Below, piece after piece: positions 17,217 through 25,169 of a stretch of 64,000 bases of DNA. The notes beneath the pieces are model-generated. The model had not been told where the DNA came from, did no database searches, and worked only from the letters and a program-made list of their open reading frames with translations. Origin of the DNA: an uncultured Candidatus Melainabacteria bacterium (GTDB lineage: Bacteria; Cyanobacteriota; Vampirovibrionia; Gastranaerophilales; Gastranaerophilaceae); the NCBI GenBank assembly GCA_949902595.1, contig CATLDC010000006.1, positions 52,903 through 116,902 of the forward strand. The letters are read 5' to 3'. The stretch's first letter is position 1. Every line of letters starts with the position of its first letter. The translations under genes were made by a program, and so were the position numbers.

Positions 17217-18795
17217 ACTGTTCTTCCATATTTTCTACGAGCTGCCGTGCCTGAAAGCACAAATCCTTCTTGTCCTTTGTAAGCTCTTCAAACTTGTCTT
17301 TGCCTACAATGCCGCAAATGAATACAAAGGAGCTGTCAGAGCAATCAGCTGCGATTTTCTTTAAAGCTTTTATATCGCAAGACTTGATAATCGGTGTGAG
17401 CTGTGGTCTTAGATGTTTTAAGTTGTTGTCGTTTAAAACAGTTGCTATGACCTCTTTTTGAGAATATTTTTTCATCGCTTCTACAATACCCACTGACTTA
17501 ATCTGCTTTGCAACTACAATCGGATTTGAAGCCCTCTCAACCGTGCGTTTGACCGTGTTTGTAACAGTCTCCTGCTTTGTAACTACATTATCTGATTCTT
17601 TTGGAGTATTTGCAACCCTCAATGTCCGAACCGGCTCTTTATAAACCACCTGCTTCTCAGGTTTTACAGGAGCTTGAGCAACTATGTTAGGCGTGATGGC
17701 TTTTTCTGTTGCTTCAAAGTATTCAGGCTTCATTGTGCGCAAAAGCGCCTGTTCTTTTTCTGTTAGCTTTTCGCCCTTTTGTTGTTTGCTTACCGCTGTT
17801 TCGTAATTCTTTTTGTCCTCTTCGTATGCTGCCTTGTACTCTTCTGCTGCGTCGGAAGACATGTAGTTCATAACTGTTGCAGTGTAGTTTTGAAGCACCT
17901 CAGGTGCAACCTCGTCTCCCACTTCCTGATAATCAGAAATCAAGCTCTTTGTGAAATCGTAAGTCGCCATATCAGCGGTTCTTGTTCTTTCTCTGTTGCT
18001 GCACCTTGTATCCATTAAAGACGTAAACCCGTATTCCATGTCTTGAGAATTAAGTATCACCATTGAGTTAAGTGCTGTTTCAGAGCGGTTTGTCACAACA
18101 ACATCCATGAATCGTCCGCGCTGAATCCTGCGGTGTCTTGCGCGAATCCTGTTTTCGGCCTCTGTTCTCTCAATTTTTGGTAATTCTTTTACTCCGGCAA
18201 GCTCCTGCTCAAGCAGCAGCTGATCTTTTTGGCGAATCTGTTTAAGTTTGACCCTCTGGGTTTCAGTATCTAATTCCTTAAAATCTTCTCCCAATTCTTT
18301 ATTAATATCGCCTTTTGCAGTATCAAATTCCTGACAGCTTTCAAACTCCCCGCTTGATACAGCTTCGTAGTAGAGCTTTGCAAAGGCTGCAACAACTTCT
18401 GATTCGCTGGCATCAGAATTGATTTCAATGTTTTTGAGTTTTGAGAGTGTAAACTCTATTGCCTTGAACACATTCTTTCTATCTTCGGGAGTGAGCTTGG
18501 AAAACTCGCCCGCCATTTTCTCAATCAGCCCTTCCTTGAGCAGTTTGGAAAGGTCAAAGCCGTGCTTAGTGCCCAGAAGCTCTAACGTCTTTTTCATTCC
18601 TCCTGCATTGGCCGCTGCTTTCTCGTTTTCAGGCTCCTTGTTAGAAATTTCTACCATATCTTCCGGAGCTTCTGTCTTGCATTCAATGACCGGTGTCTTT
18701 ATTTCGCTTTTTTTATCAGCATTCAATGCAGCATCGGTTTTTTCAATGCCCAAAACTTCGTATGCGAAATTTTTTATTGCAGATAAAATGCTCAT
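17203..18795 (-). CDS. Unrecognised large helical protein
   Basis: 530 aa, rich in K/E and predicted coiled helix through residues 60-350, with a proline/valine/lysine-rich linker around 360-430 (AQAPVKPEKQVVYKEPVRTL) and a C-terminal helical domain containing C and D/E-rich segments. No membrane segment. CGAGGAAAACT precedes the ATG. A degenerate HLR1-like repeat lies in its upstream region. Probably a lineage-specific protein; function unknown. Confidence 0.6.
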   Translation of the reverse strand: MSILSAIKNFAYEVLGIEKTDAALNADKKSEIKTPVIECKTEAPEDMVEISNKEPENEKAAANAGGMKKTLELLGTKHGFDLSKLLKEGLIEKMAGEFSKLTPEDRKNVFKAIEFTLSKLKNIEINSDASESEVVAAFAKLYYEAVSSGEFESCQEFDTAKGDINKELGEDFKELDTETQRVKLKQIRQKDQLLLEQELAGVKELPKIERTEAENRIRARHRRIQRGRFMDVVVTNRSETALNSMVILNSQDMEYGFTSLMDTRCSNRERTRTADMATYDFTKSLISDYQEVGDEVAPEVLQNYTATVMNYMSSDAAEEYKAAYEEDKKNYETAVSKQQKGEKLTEKEQALLRTMKPEYFEATEKAITPNIVAQAPVKPEKQVVYKEPVRTLRVANTPKESDNVVTKQETVTNTVKRTVERASNPIVVAKQIKSVGIVEAMKKYSQKEVIATVLNDNNLKHLRPQLTPIIKSCDIKALKKIAADCSDSSFVFICGIVGKDKFEELTKDKKDLCFQARQLVENMEEQYAAN

Positions 18796-18850
18796 AGTTT
18801 TCCTCGTTATATATATAAAGTATGTAATCTATAAAAAATTGCTTTTTTGC

Positions 18851-18868
18851 GTAATAAATCTTTACATT
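18851..18868. promoter_or_regulatory. Degenerate HLR1-like direct repeat
   Basis: GTAATAAA-TC-TTTACATT matches the RpaB operator consensus (G/T)TTACA(A/T)(A/T)NN, repeated, at 14 of 16 defined positions; the second half is perfect. It lies in the divergent region between two unknown genes. Confidence 0.35.
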
Positions 18869-18905
18869 AGCGCAATTTTCAGGGAAAAGATGTTTTTATA
18901 TTAAT

Positions 18906-20279
18906 ATGGCTAGTGTGAATTTCCCAAATGTTAATATTTATCAAACTCCCGGAATAACAAAGAAGGCTCCGGCAGATAAGCCTGTGTCCACACCAAAGGA
19001 ACAGGGTTCTGCTCCGGCATTCAGGGCAGAGGCCTACACTTCTGCACTTACTGTGCGCACACGGCTCAACACAAAAGAGGAGAAGAAAAAGTACGAAGAG
19101 TTGTCAGAGGAGCTTGATTTGAAATACAGAAACAAGCTTGAATTTGCTTTAAAATCAGGGCTTTTGCTAAAAAACGATTCCAACGACCGCAGCTCTGTGC
19201 TCGATAATTTGCACAAGATTCTGAAAGAAGAGCGCGACCCCGGGCTTGATAAGATAAACATTCTGCAGGAGTGTCTTGACATTCTTGCGAACCCTTACGT
19301 AATTACGCAGACCTGTGAAGACATACCTGCGCAGTACAAGAGGCAGGTAATCGGGCTCATTACTAACTTATCCGAAGACCCGAAGGATATTGCACAGGCC
19401 AAGTGGGATTTGGATAACATGCACACCGGAACTTGTCCTGCTGCGAGTATTGAGTTTGATTTAGCGACAAAGCACACTGCGGAGTTTTTCCGTATGGTTG
19501 AGGGGTTGACTTCTCCAAAAAACGAGGTTGTGAAAACAATCAAGATGAACAGTCTTTCTGACAAGTCTTCTGATGCAATCTGGCTTCTTACCAAGTTCAA
19601 AACCCCGAACCAGATAAACGACTTTGAAACAGCAACTGTGCTTTTAAAGCCTGATGAGCATGCAATAATCAGAGCAAGAATACAGAACCATCATCGTGAT
19701 AAGGGCGAGCGTTCAATGATTGATGTTCTTATGCAGTCCACTCTCATGCAGCTCGGCTCACAGCAGACTTACAATTCTCTGACAGACAAGCGTGCGCCAA
19801 ATGTCTGGACACAGGAAGATGGCGGTTTGATTGATTTTGAGAAGACTTACGTAGAGTCTGTGGTAGAGGACAAGAACACAACTTCTGTCACCTACCAGAT
19901 TGTGGATGAAAACGGGCGTCTTACGGGTTATGAAAAAGACTTTGCGACAATAAAAAAAGAGCTTCTTGACACTCTCAAGATGGGCCACAACATAATTATC
20001 GGCTACACATGGCCTGACCCTGAAAACGACAACAGGCTTGCAGGGCACGAGATTACGATTGTGGGATACAAGACCGGCCCAAACGGAGAAGGCGTATTCA
20101 TCTGTCAGGATTCAGACGACAACATCTCTGCTCCAATTGAGATGAGTGAGAAATTCCTGCTTCCAAAGATTCATCATGCAGGGCTTCCGGATGAAATCGC
20201 ATCAAGGGATTTCAAGTATGAGGACAGTTGGAAGATTGGATTGGATGAGTTTCAGGATATGAAGAAACAATCCGCATAA
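18906..20279 (+). CDS. Unrecognised protein with possible papain-like/C39-like catalytic triad
   Basis: 457 aa, soluble. Residues 1-50 are a disordered, proline-rich region with APAFRAEAYTS; residues 55-135 are helical. The second half contains TGTCPAASIEFDLA (Cys177 at the start of a helix), LAGHEITIVGYK (His about 381) and VFICQDSDDN (Asp about 401-404). Cys at a helix start, His in a beta strand and a following Asp/Asn is the order in papain-like folds including C39 peptidases and transglutaminase-like enzymes, so a cysteine peptidase or amidase is possible. This is inference from pattern only. It ends in a strong terminator. Confidence 0.6.
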   Translation: MASVNFPNVNIYQTPGITKKAPADKPVSTPKEQGSAPAFRAEAYTSALTVRTRLNTKEEKKKYEELSEELDLKYRNKLEFALKSGLLLKNDSNDRSSVLDNLHKILKEERDPGLDKINILQECLDILANPYVITQTCEDIPAQYKRQVIGLITNLSEDPKDIAQAKWDLDNMHTGTCPAASIEFDLATKHTAEFFRMVEGLTSPKNEVVKTIKMNSLSDKSSDAIWLLTKFKTPNQINDFETATVLLKPDEHAIIRARIQNHHRDKGERSMIDVLMQSTLMQLGSQQTYNSLTDKRAPNVWTQEDGGLIDFEKTYVESVVEDKNTTSVTYQIVDENGRLTGYEKDFATIKKELLDTLKMGHNIIIGYTWPDPENDNRLAGHEITIVGYKTGPNGEGVFICQDSDDNISAPIEMSEKFLLPKIHHAGLPDEIASRDFKYEDSWKIGLDEFQDMKKQSA

Positions 20280-20284
20280 GTAAA

Positions 20285-20313
20285 GAAGCCTCCCCGATAC
20301 TCGGGGAGGCTTC
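20285..20313. terminator. Terminator between convergent genes
   Basis: GAAGCCTCCCCGA / TCGGGGAGGCTTC, a 13-bp stem with a three-base loop, between the 457-aa gene and the flagellin gene; weak T runs on both sides. Confidence 0.75.
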
Positions 20314-20335
20314 ATCACTACACTATTTAGAGATA

Positions 20336-21433
20336 TTATATTAAGTTCAATGCAATACTTGGTGTCTGGTTTGCTGTAGAAAGAAGTGTTGCAGTTGATT
20401 GTTGCAGAATCTGGTATTTGATGTAGTTTGAAGATTCTGTTGCTACGTCTGCGTCCTTGATTGAAGAGTTTGCAGACACGATGTTCTCCTTCTGTACACT
20501 TATCGCATCAACAGCAGACTCAACACGGTTCATGTAAGCACCGATTAGCGCGGTTCTGTTTGAAACGTTTTCAATCGCGTCGTCTACGAATGACAAGAAC
20601 TCACGTGCTGTTGCATCATCTGTGTATACAGCGTCGCAAATAGCTGTGATACAGTTCATGTTAACAGCCGGTTCTCTGTTGTCTTTCCAGTCGTAGTCTA
20701 TGCTGTTAGTTGCCTGATACCCTTTGTCAGAAGTGTATGCATAATTTCTGTTATCTTCTGACGTGGTTTCTTTACCGGTAACTCTTGATTCCAATGCAGA
20801 GGTATCCTGTCCGTCAGATCTTTTATACCATTCCTGGTTTACACCGTTTTTGTTGCCATATTGAGCACTGTGAGCATTACCTGTCATAAACAGAGCTGTA
20901 ATGGTTGCTGATTCAAAGATTGTATATTTCAAGTTGATAATGTTGTTTTTACCTGAATTGTTACTTACCTGAATATTAATACCGTTTTTAGAAGTTGCTG
21001 CGGTGCTTGTACCATCAAGAAGCTGGATGCCGTTGAAGTCAATTACTGTACAAAGACGGTTGATTTCTTCCATTCTCTGCTGAACTTCTGTTTTGATAGC
21101 CTTCATAGAAGAAGTACCATAAGTACCGTTCGCTGCTTGTTCGGTCAAGTCTCTTATACGTTGCAGGTAGTCACCTACAATACCTAAAACACCTTCTGCG
21201 GTATCAAGAAGTGATAAGCCCATTGATGCGTTTGAAACAGCAACATCGTAACCGGAAATTTGTGCTTCCATTAAGCAAGATACAGCAGAACCCGCAGCGT
21301 CGTCTTTACCAGAGTTGATTCGGAAGCCTGTTGTTAACCTTTCCATTGCTGTGTTCATGCCTGTCGTAGCCGCAGACAGGTTTCTTTGCGCCGTCAAAGA
21401 CGCAAGGTTAGTGTTGATTGTGATTGAAGCCAT
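20336..21433 (-). CDS. fliC: Flagellin
   Basis: 365 aa from ATG 21433, chosen because AAGGAGA lies 7 nt upstream and MASITINTNLASLTAQRNLS is the canonical flagellin N-terminus; the longer frame is not homologous. The D0/D1 helices are conserved at both ends (ERLTTGFRINSGKDDAAG; QQSTATLLSTANQTPSIAL) around a short, variable D2 region (about residues 145-300). Unusually it contains four cysteines (C53, C128, C261, C266); most flagellins have none. No other flagellar gene lies in the window. A structured leader precedes it. Confidence 0.93.
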   Translation of the reverse strand: MASITINTNLASLTAQRNLSAATTGMNTAMERLTTGFRINSGKDDAAGSAVSCLMEAQISGYDVAVSNASMGLSLLDTAEGVLGIVGDYLQRIRDLTEQAANGTYGTSSMKAIKTEVQQRMEEINRLCTVIDFNGIQLLDGTSTAATSKNGINIQVSNNSGKNNIINLKYTIFESATITALFMTGNAHSAQYGNKNGVNQEWYKRSDGQDTSALESRVTGKETTSEDNRNYAYTSDKGYQATNSIDYDWKDNREPAVNMNCITAICDAVYTDDATAREFLSFVDDAIENVSNRTALIGAYMNRVESAVDAISVQKENIVSANSSIKDADVATESSNYIKYQILQQSTATLLSTANQTPSIALNLI

Positions 21434-21468
21434 AATGTGATCTCCTTTTCTTTTATGTTTCATCCATG

Positions 21469-21585
21469 AAAACCGCGATAGCCTTTCCGCAGTTTTACCA
21501 GCCCGTCCGCAAATGCTTGCATGACGGGTCATTGCTTGTTCGGGGTATTTCTATTCCTTCACACTACCATATTACACGCGGTTTT
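21469..21585 (-). promoter_or_regulatory. Structured 5' leader of the flagellin mRNA
   Basis: A perfect 9-bp helix, AAAACCGCG (21585-21577 on the mRNA strand) with CGCGGTTTT (21477-21469), closes a 117-nt domain. Inside it CCCGTC and GACGGG form another stem. The leader and SD region hold five GGA motifs (AAGGAAT, GCGGACG, GCGGAAA, ATGGATG, AAGGAGA), the core of CsrA sites. No named riboswitch class was recognised. Confidence 0.5.
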
Positions 21586-21656
21586 GAGTTTTTTAAATTC
21601 TTATTAAGTTAGATTTTTCTATAACTTTAGTTTAAACTTTTGCTCTACTTTCCCCC

Positions 21657-21685
21657 TTGAATAGCACGAACTTTGGTGTTAAACT
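21657..21685 (+). promoter_or_regulatory. Promoter of the 57-aa gene
   Basis: TTGAAT (21657-21662), 17 bp, TAAACT (21680-21685); the start of transcription would be about 23 nt before the ATG at 21715. Confidence 0.45.
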
Positions 21686-21714
21686 GCAAGTACCGGTTAT
21701 CACAAGGGGCTAAA

Positions 21715-21888
21715 ATGGAATCAACAACAGAACAAATTGTGACAAAACTTCTGTCTTCTAAAGAAATACTCAATATCAAGAATAAGGGTGCCTACATTAC
21801 CAACTCTGATTATAACCTTGGTGAGTTTCTTAATAATGTGAAAGAAGAGCCAAGTCCTTATGAGGGCAAGTATGTGTTTATAAAATAA
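21715..21888 (+). CDS. Unrecognised small protein
   Basis: 57 aa from ATG 21715, preceded by AAGGGG; the frame extends upstream but lacks a ribosome site there. The sequence is soluble and mixed (KLLSSKEILNIKNKGAYITN). Its own promoter and a strong terminator directly after the stop support a real, separately transcribed gene. Function unknown. Confidence 0.55.
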   Translation: MESTTEQIVTKLLSSKEILNIKNKGAYITNSDYNLGEFLNNVKEEPSPYEGKYVFIK

Positions 21889-21919
21889 AAAACACTTCCT
21901 TTTTTAGGAAGTGTTTTTT
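21887..21919. terminator. Bidirectional intrinsic terminator
   Basis: AAAAAACACTTCCT / AGGAAGTGTTTTTT with a T-rich loop; it serves the 57-aa gene on the plus strand and the Gly-rich gene on the minus strand. Confidence 0.88.
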
Positions 21920-21935
21920 GTTTTGTGCTTTTTTA

Positions 21936-23120
21936 TTAAGCTTGTTTTGCTAATGCTTTTGCTGTTCTGTTGATAAGAGGTTGTTTTTCGCCTTGGAAGT
22001 TAACTTCGATGTCAGCAACCTTGATGCCTTCTGTTGTAGTTGCGCATTTGTAAGCTTTGTTTTCTTTATCCTGTGCAGTGAAAGTGTAGTTGCCTTGAAG
22101 AGTTGCACCGGATACACCCTGGCAGTTTACGTTGTATGAAAGTTTGCCTTCGCTGTCTTTTGCTACGTTTGAGATTGGTCCTTTAACCCATTGGTCGCTG
22201 GATGCGCTTCTTGTTTCAACTTCAACTGTTACGCCTGATTTTTCAAGAAGTTTAAGTACTGCGTATACGTTTGATAAGTGACCAACTTTGTTTCCGTCTG
22301 CATCAGTTGTGATGTAACCGAGTTTTTCAAGCGCTGCTTCTGCCTGTGGTTTTGTTACAGCTGCTAATTCAGCGTCTGTCATACCCTTAAGACCGTCGAT
22401 AGAAGCAAGGTCTGCGATTTTTACCGGTTTGCCGCCAACTGTGATTGTGTCGTCAGCTTGAGCTGCTGTTGCTGGTGCAGCTGCCTGAGTTGCTGCTGGT
22501 GTTGTGGTTTGTGCAGCAGGTGCTGCCGGAGTTTTATCTGTTGTTGCAGGTGTTTTGCCTACTGTGTTAAGTTTTTCTTGCATTTGAACTTTAAGGTTTT
22601 CTAATGTTCTTTTTTGAGCTGGTTTGTTGTTTGAGTCCAGATTCTCGATTGCAGCATCTATATCATCGATTATGCCTTGAACACTTTCTTTAGTTGCATT
22701 TTCGTCCAAGTTTTTGATTTTGCCAGTGATATCTGCGATTTTTGCACAATCAGGGTCATTTTTTATTACTTCTTTTGTTTCTGTAGTTGTTTTATTGTTA
22801 TCAGTTCTTGTGTTATTGTTGTAACCACCGCCGAAGTTACCAAAATTTCCGTATCCGCCGCCGAATGAAGGGAAGCCGAATCCCATTCCGCCGCCAAAAC
22901 CGCCGAAACCAAAGTTGCCTGCGATGCCGCTGAACCAGTTGCCAACCATTGCGCCAAGACCCATTCCGAAGCCGCCCCAGAATCCACCATTGTGTCCGCC
23001 ACAATTGATATTATATGTAGTATTAAATACACTGCCGTATGAGTTTCCACCGCAGCAAGCTCTGTTTCCGTGGAACATTTCATAGTGTTTAAATGCGCTG
23101 TGACAATTAATTCTTGACAT
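21936..23120 (-). CDS. Gly-rich / Ala-Thr-rich protein of unknown function
   Basis: 394 aa in three parts: a glycine/phenylalanine-rich N-terminus with several cysteines (residues 1-100, for example GGFWGGFGMGLGAMVGNWFS), a helical segment about 110-190 followed by an Ala/Thr/Pro linker, and a C-terminal part about 225-394 with two short helical repeats and beta-rich sequence. There is no signal peptide; the glycine-rich part could associate with membranes or self-assemble. CGAGG precedes the ATG. Its upstream region is shared with rpaB and contains a perfect HLR1 operator, so RpaB may control it. Confidence 0.6.
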   Translation of the reverse strand: MSRINCHSAFKHYEMFHGNRACCGGNSYGSVFNTTYNINCGGHNGGFWGGFGMGLGAMVGNWFSGIAGNFGFGGFGGGMGFGFPSFGGGYGNFGNFGGGYNNNTRTDNNKTTTETKEVIKNDPDCAKIADITGKIKNLDENATKESVQGIIDDIDAAIENLDSNNKPAQKRTLENLKVQMQEKLNTVGKTPATTDKTPAAPAAQTTTPAATQAAAPATAAQADDTITVGGKPVKIADLASIDGLKGMTDAELAAVTKPQAEAALEKLGYITTDADGNKVGHLSNVYAVLKLLEKSGVTVEVETRSASSDQWVKGPISNVAKDSEGKLSYNVNCQGVSGATLQGNYTFTAQDKENKAYKCATTTEGIKVADIEVNFQGEKQPLINRTAKALAKQA

Positions 23121-23201
23121 ACTTTGTACCTCGTTTTATTCTTACATCTATGTATATATAAAGTATTTCAAAAATATTGAATTTCACAAAGGGATTTATT
23201 T

Positions 23202-23219
23202 GTTACAAAACTTTACATT
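23202..23219. promoter_or_regulatory. HLR1 operator (predicted RpaB binding site)
   Basis: GTTACAAAACTTTACATT fits the cyanobacterial HLR1 consensus, two (G/T)TTACA(A/T)(A/T) units separated by two bases, at all 16 defined positions. It ends 10 bp upstream of the -35 of the predicted rpaB promoter, near -63 to -46, a position where HLR1 is usually activating in cyanobacteria. It also lies about 82 bp upstream of the divergent Gly-rich gene. Confidence 0.75.
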
Positions 23220-23229
23220 CTCCTCGTTC

Positions 23230-23258
23230 TTGCAAAAATCTTTAAATTGTATTAAGAT
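23230..23258 (+). promoter_or_regulatory. Promoter of rpaB
   Basis: TTGCAA (23230-23235), 17 bp, TAAGAT (23253-23258), giving a start near 23265 and a leader of about 69 nt. Confidence 0.5.
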
Positions 23259-23333
23259 ATATTTATTAATATTAAGAATTTTAAATTTTTGTAAAAATTG
23301 GTCTAGAAATTAAAAAAAATAAAAGGTGGTAGC

Positions 23334-24128
23334 ATGGCTGAAAACGAAGAATTACAAGAAGAGATGAGTGAAGAAGGTACTCGTCATAAGATTTTGGTAG
23401 CTGATGACGAAGCAAGTATCAGAAGAATCCTTGAAACTCGTCTTAAAATGGTTGGTTATGACGTTGTAACAGCAGAAGACGGCGAAGAAGCTGTTGATGT
23501 ATTCAACAAGGCTAACCCTGATTTAGTGGTATTGGATGTTATGATGCCAAAAATGGACGGTTACGGTGTTACAAGAGAAATTCGCCGTACATCAGATGTT
23601 CCTATTATTATATTAACGGCTCTTGGTGATGTTTCAGAAAGAATCACCGGTTTGGAGCTCGGTGCTGACGATTATGTTATCAAGCCTTTCAGCCCGAAAG
23701 AGCTTGAGGCTCGTGTAAAAGCTGTTCTTAGAAGAACAATAAGCAAGGATGTTATCATTCCGGCTTCCGGTTCTTCTTCATCATCCGGCGCTTCTGTAAG
23801 CTCTAAGGGCGGTAAAAATATTATTTCAACAGGAGCAATTAAAATTGACACTGCAAGAAGACAGGTTTACAGAAAGAACGAGCGCATTAGACTTACTGGT
23901 ATGGAATTTAGTTTGCTTGAGCTTCTTGTAAACAATTCAGGTCAGGCTTATTCAAGGAACGAAATTTTGCAGCATGTTTGGTCTTATCCTGCTGATCACA
24001 GGATTGACACACGTGTTGTTGATGTCCACATTTCAAGATTGCGTTCAAAACTGGAAGCAGACCCAACGAATCCGGAGCTTATATTGACAGCTCGTGGAAT
24101 CGGGTACATGTTTCAGAGAATTAACTAG
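23334..24128 (+). CDS. rpaB: OmpR/PhoB-type response regulator, RpaB-like
   Basis: 264 aa. Receiver domain residues 18-130: acidic pocket D24/D25, phosphoacceptor D68 (LVVLDVMMPKMDGYGV), T95, K117 (DYVIKPFSPKELEARVKAVL). A Ser/Gly-rich linker of about 20 residues leads to the winged helix DNA-binding domain (LTGMEFSLLELLVNNSGQAY; RVVDVHISRLRSKLE). The receiver sequence DDEASIRRILETRL and GLELGADDYVIKPFSPKELE are strikingly like cyanobacterial RpaB, a global regulator of stress and light responses working with the kinase NblS/Hik33. No kinase is adjacent. GGTGG precedes the ATG. The upstream HLR1 site suggests autoregulation. Confidence 0.9.
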   Translation: MAENEELQEEMSEEGTRHKILVADDEASIRRILETRLKMVGYDVVTAEDGEEAVDVFNKANPDLVVLDVMMPKMDGYGVTREIRRTSDVPIIILTALGDVSERITGLELGADDYVIKPFSPKELEARVKAVLRRTISKDVIIPASGSSSSSGASVSSKGGKNIISTGAIKIDTARRQVYRKNERIRLTGMEFSLLELLVNNSGQAYSRNEILQHVWSYPADHRIDTRVVDVHISRLRSKLEADPTNPELILTARGIGYMFQRIN

Positions 24129-24142
24129 TTAATTAAGTTTTA

Positions 24143-24179
24143 AATAAGAGTCCGGCAGAATTTCTGCCGGACTCTTATT
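24143..24179. terminator. Intrinsic terminator of rpaB
   Basis: AATAAGAGTCCGGCAG / CTGCCGGACTCTTATT, a 16-bp perfect stem with a five-base loop, 15 bases after the stop. Confidence 0.88.
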
Positions 24180-24237
24180 TTATTCCCCCTCTTGCTTTCT
24201 AATCTTTATTTGGTATACTTAATCTTGTCGGAAATAT

Positions 24238-24314
24238 GGCGCCTGTCGTCAAGTGGTTAAGACCTCGGATTGTGGTTCCGATATGCATGGGTTCGAATCC
24301 CATCAGGCGCCCCA
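24238..24314 (+). tRNA. tRNA-His (GTG)
   Basis: Full cloverleaf with anticodon GTG at 24272-24274 in the loop TTGTGGT. G at 24238 pairs with C at 24311, giving the extra G-1:C73 pair typical of tRNA-His, and CCA is encoded (24312-24314). The T arm GGGTTCGAATCCC is perfect. Confidence 0.97.
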
Positions 24315-24354
24315 TATTATATTGGGAATATGAATAATAAAAATAGGTTTTGCA

Positions 24355-25152
24355 ATGGAAGTTCGTCTTATACCTCAATCAACAAATATCAATTTTACTT
24401 CCAAGTATATGAAGACCAAGAATTTGTCACTTAAAGATATTATGGCATCTAAGCTTATTTATAAGTCTGATAAAACTTTGGTTACAGATGTTTTTCAAAA
24501 AAGTGACACTATTGAGACTTTTTTTAATAGGTATAAGAGTCACATAGAAGGCAAGGCTAAAATTACACGTGTAAAAAATGACGAGTTTATCAATTTTAAT
24601 ACTGTTAATCCTCCAAATAAATTAACACCTTACCGTAGCGGAGTTTGGAGTCAATTTAAATGTATGTATGCAACAAATTTTGCTTCATACTTTAAAAGAG
24701 GCGAGGATGTATATTTCTTGGATGACGACTCCAATCGTTCAAGCCTGTTTGCAAAACGATTAATTGGCCGTGATGGTAAAACTATATATTCATTTGCAAG
24801 AAAGCCTGAAATTGGTTTTGAAAAGACAGTGATTTATGATGAAAAGAATCAGGTTGTAATAAGAAAAGATTTCGAAGGGCGTTCTCCAAATGACATAGAA
24901 ATATATGATTTGGATTTTAATCCGAAAAAGCTTGTGCATACAACTTATGAAAAAACTCAGAATGGTCATGTATATCCATTTGCACATAAAACTATTTATG
25001 AGCCTGATGGTGCTGTGACAAATATTGAAGAAGCTTACGATGAGCTTGGCAATTTATTGTTCTATAATCACGTAACAACTGCTAATGGTATGGAAGTGTG
25101 CAGGTTTTATAAAGATCTAAAATCACCTGACATTTTGCGAGTTTGCGATTAA
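24355..25152 (+). CDS. Unrecognised protein with N-terminal INFTSK motif
   Basis: 265 aa, soluble, no signal peptide. The N-terminus MEVRLIPQSTNINFTSKYMK resembles the N-terminus of the protein at 40821-41510 (DVNFKGKEA). The C-terminal half contains repeated beta-strand units of the type found in MORN/YD-like antitoxin repeats (KTIYSFARKP, KTVIYDEKNQVV, KTIYEPDGAVTNI, EAYDELGNLLFYN), suggesting a beta-repeat structure. Function unknown; probably a lineage-specific family. Confidence 0.55.
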   Translation: MEVRLIPQSTNINFTSKYMKTKNLSLKDIMASKLIYKSDKTLVTDVFQKSDTIETFFNRYKSHIEGKAKITRVKNDEFINFNTVNPPNKLTPYRSGVWSQFKCMYATNFASYFKRGEDVYFLDDDSNRSSLFAKRLIGRDGKTIYSFARKPEIGFEKTVIYDEKNQVVIRKDFEGRSPNDIEIYDLDFNPKKLVHTTYEKTQNGHVYPFAHKTIYEPDGAVTNIEEAYDELGNLLFYNHVTTANGMEVCRFYKDLKSPDILRVCD

Positions 25153-25169
25153 TTAAATCCTAGTTTACA

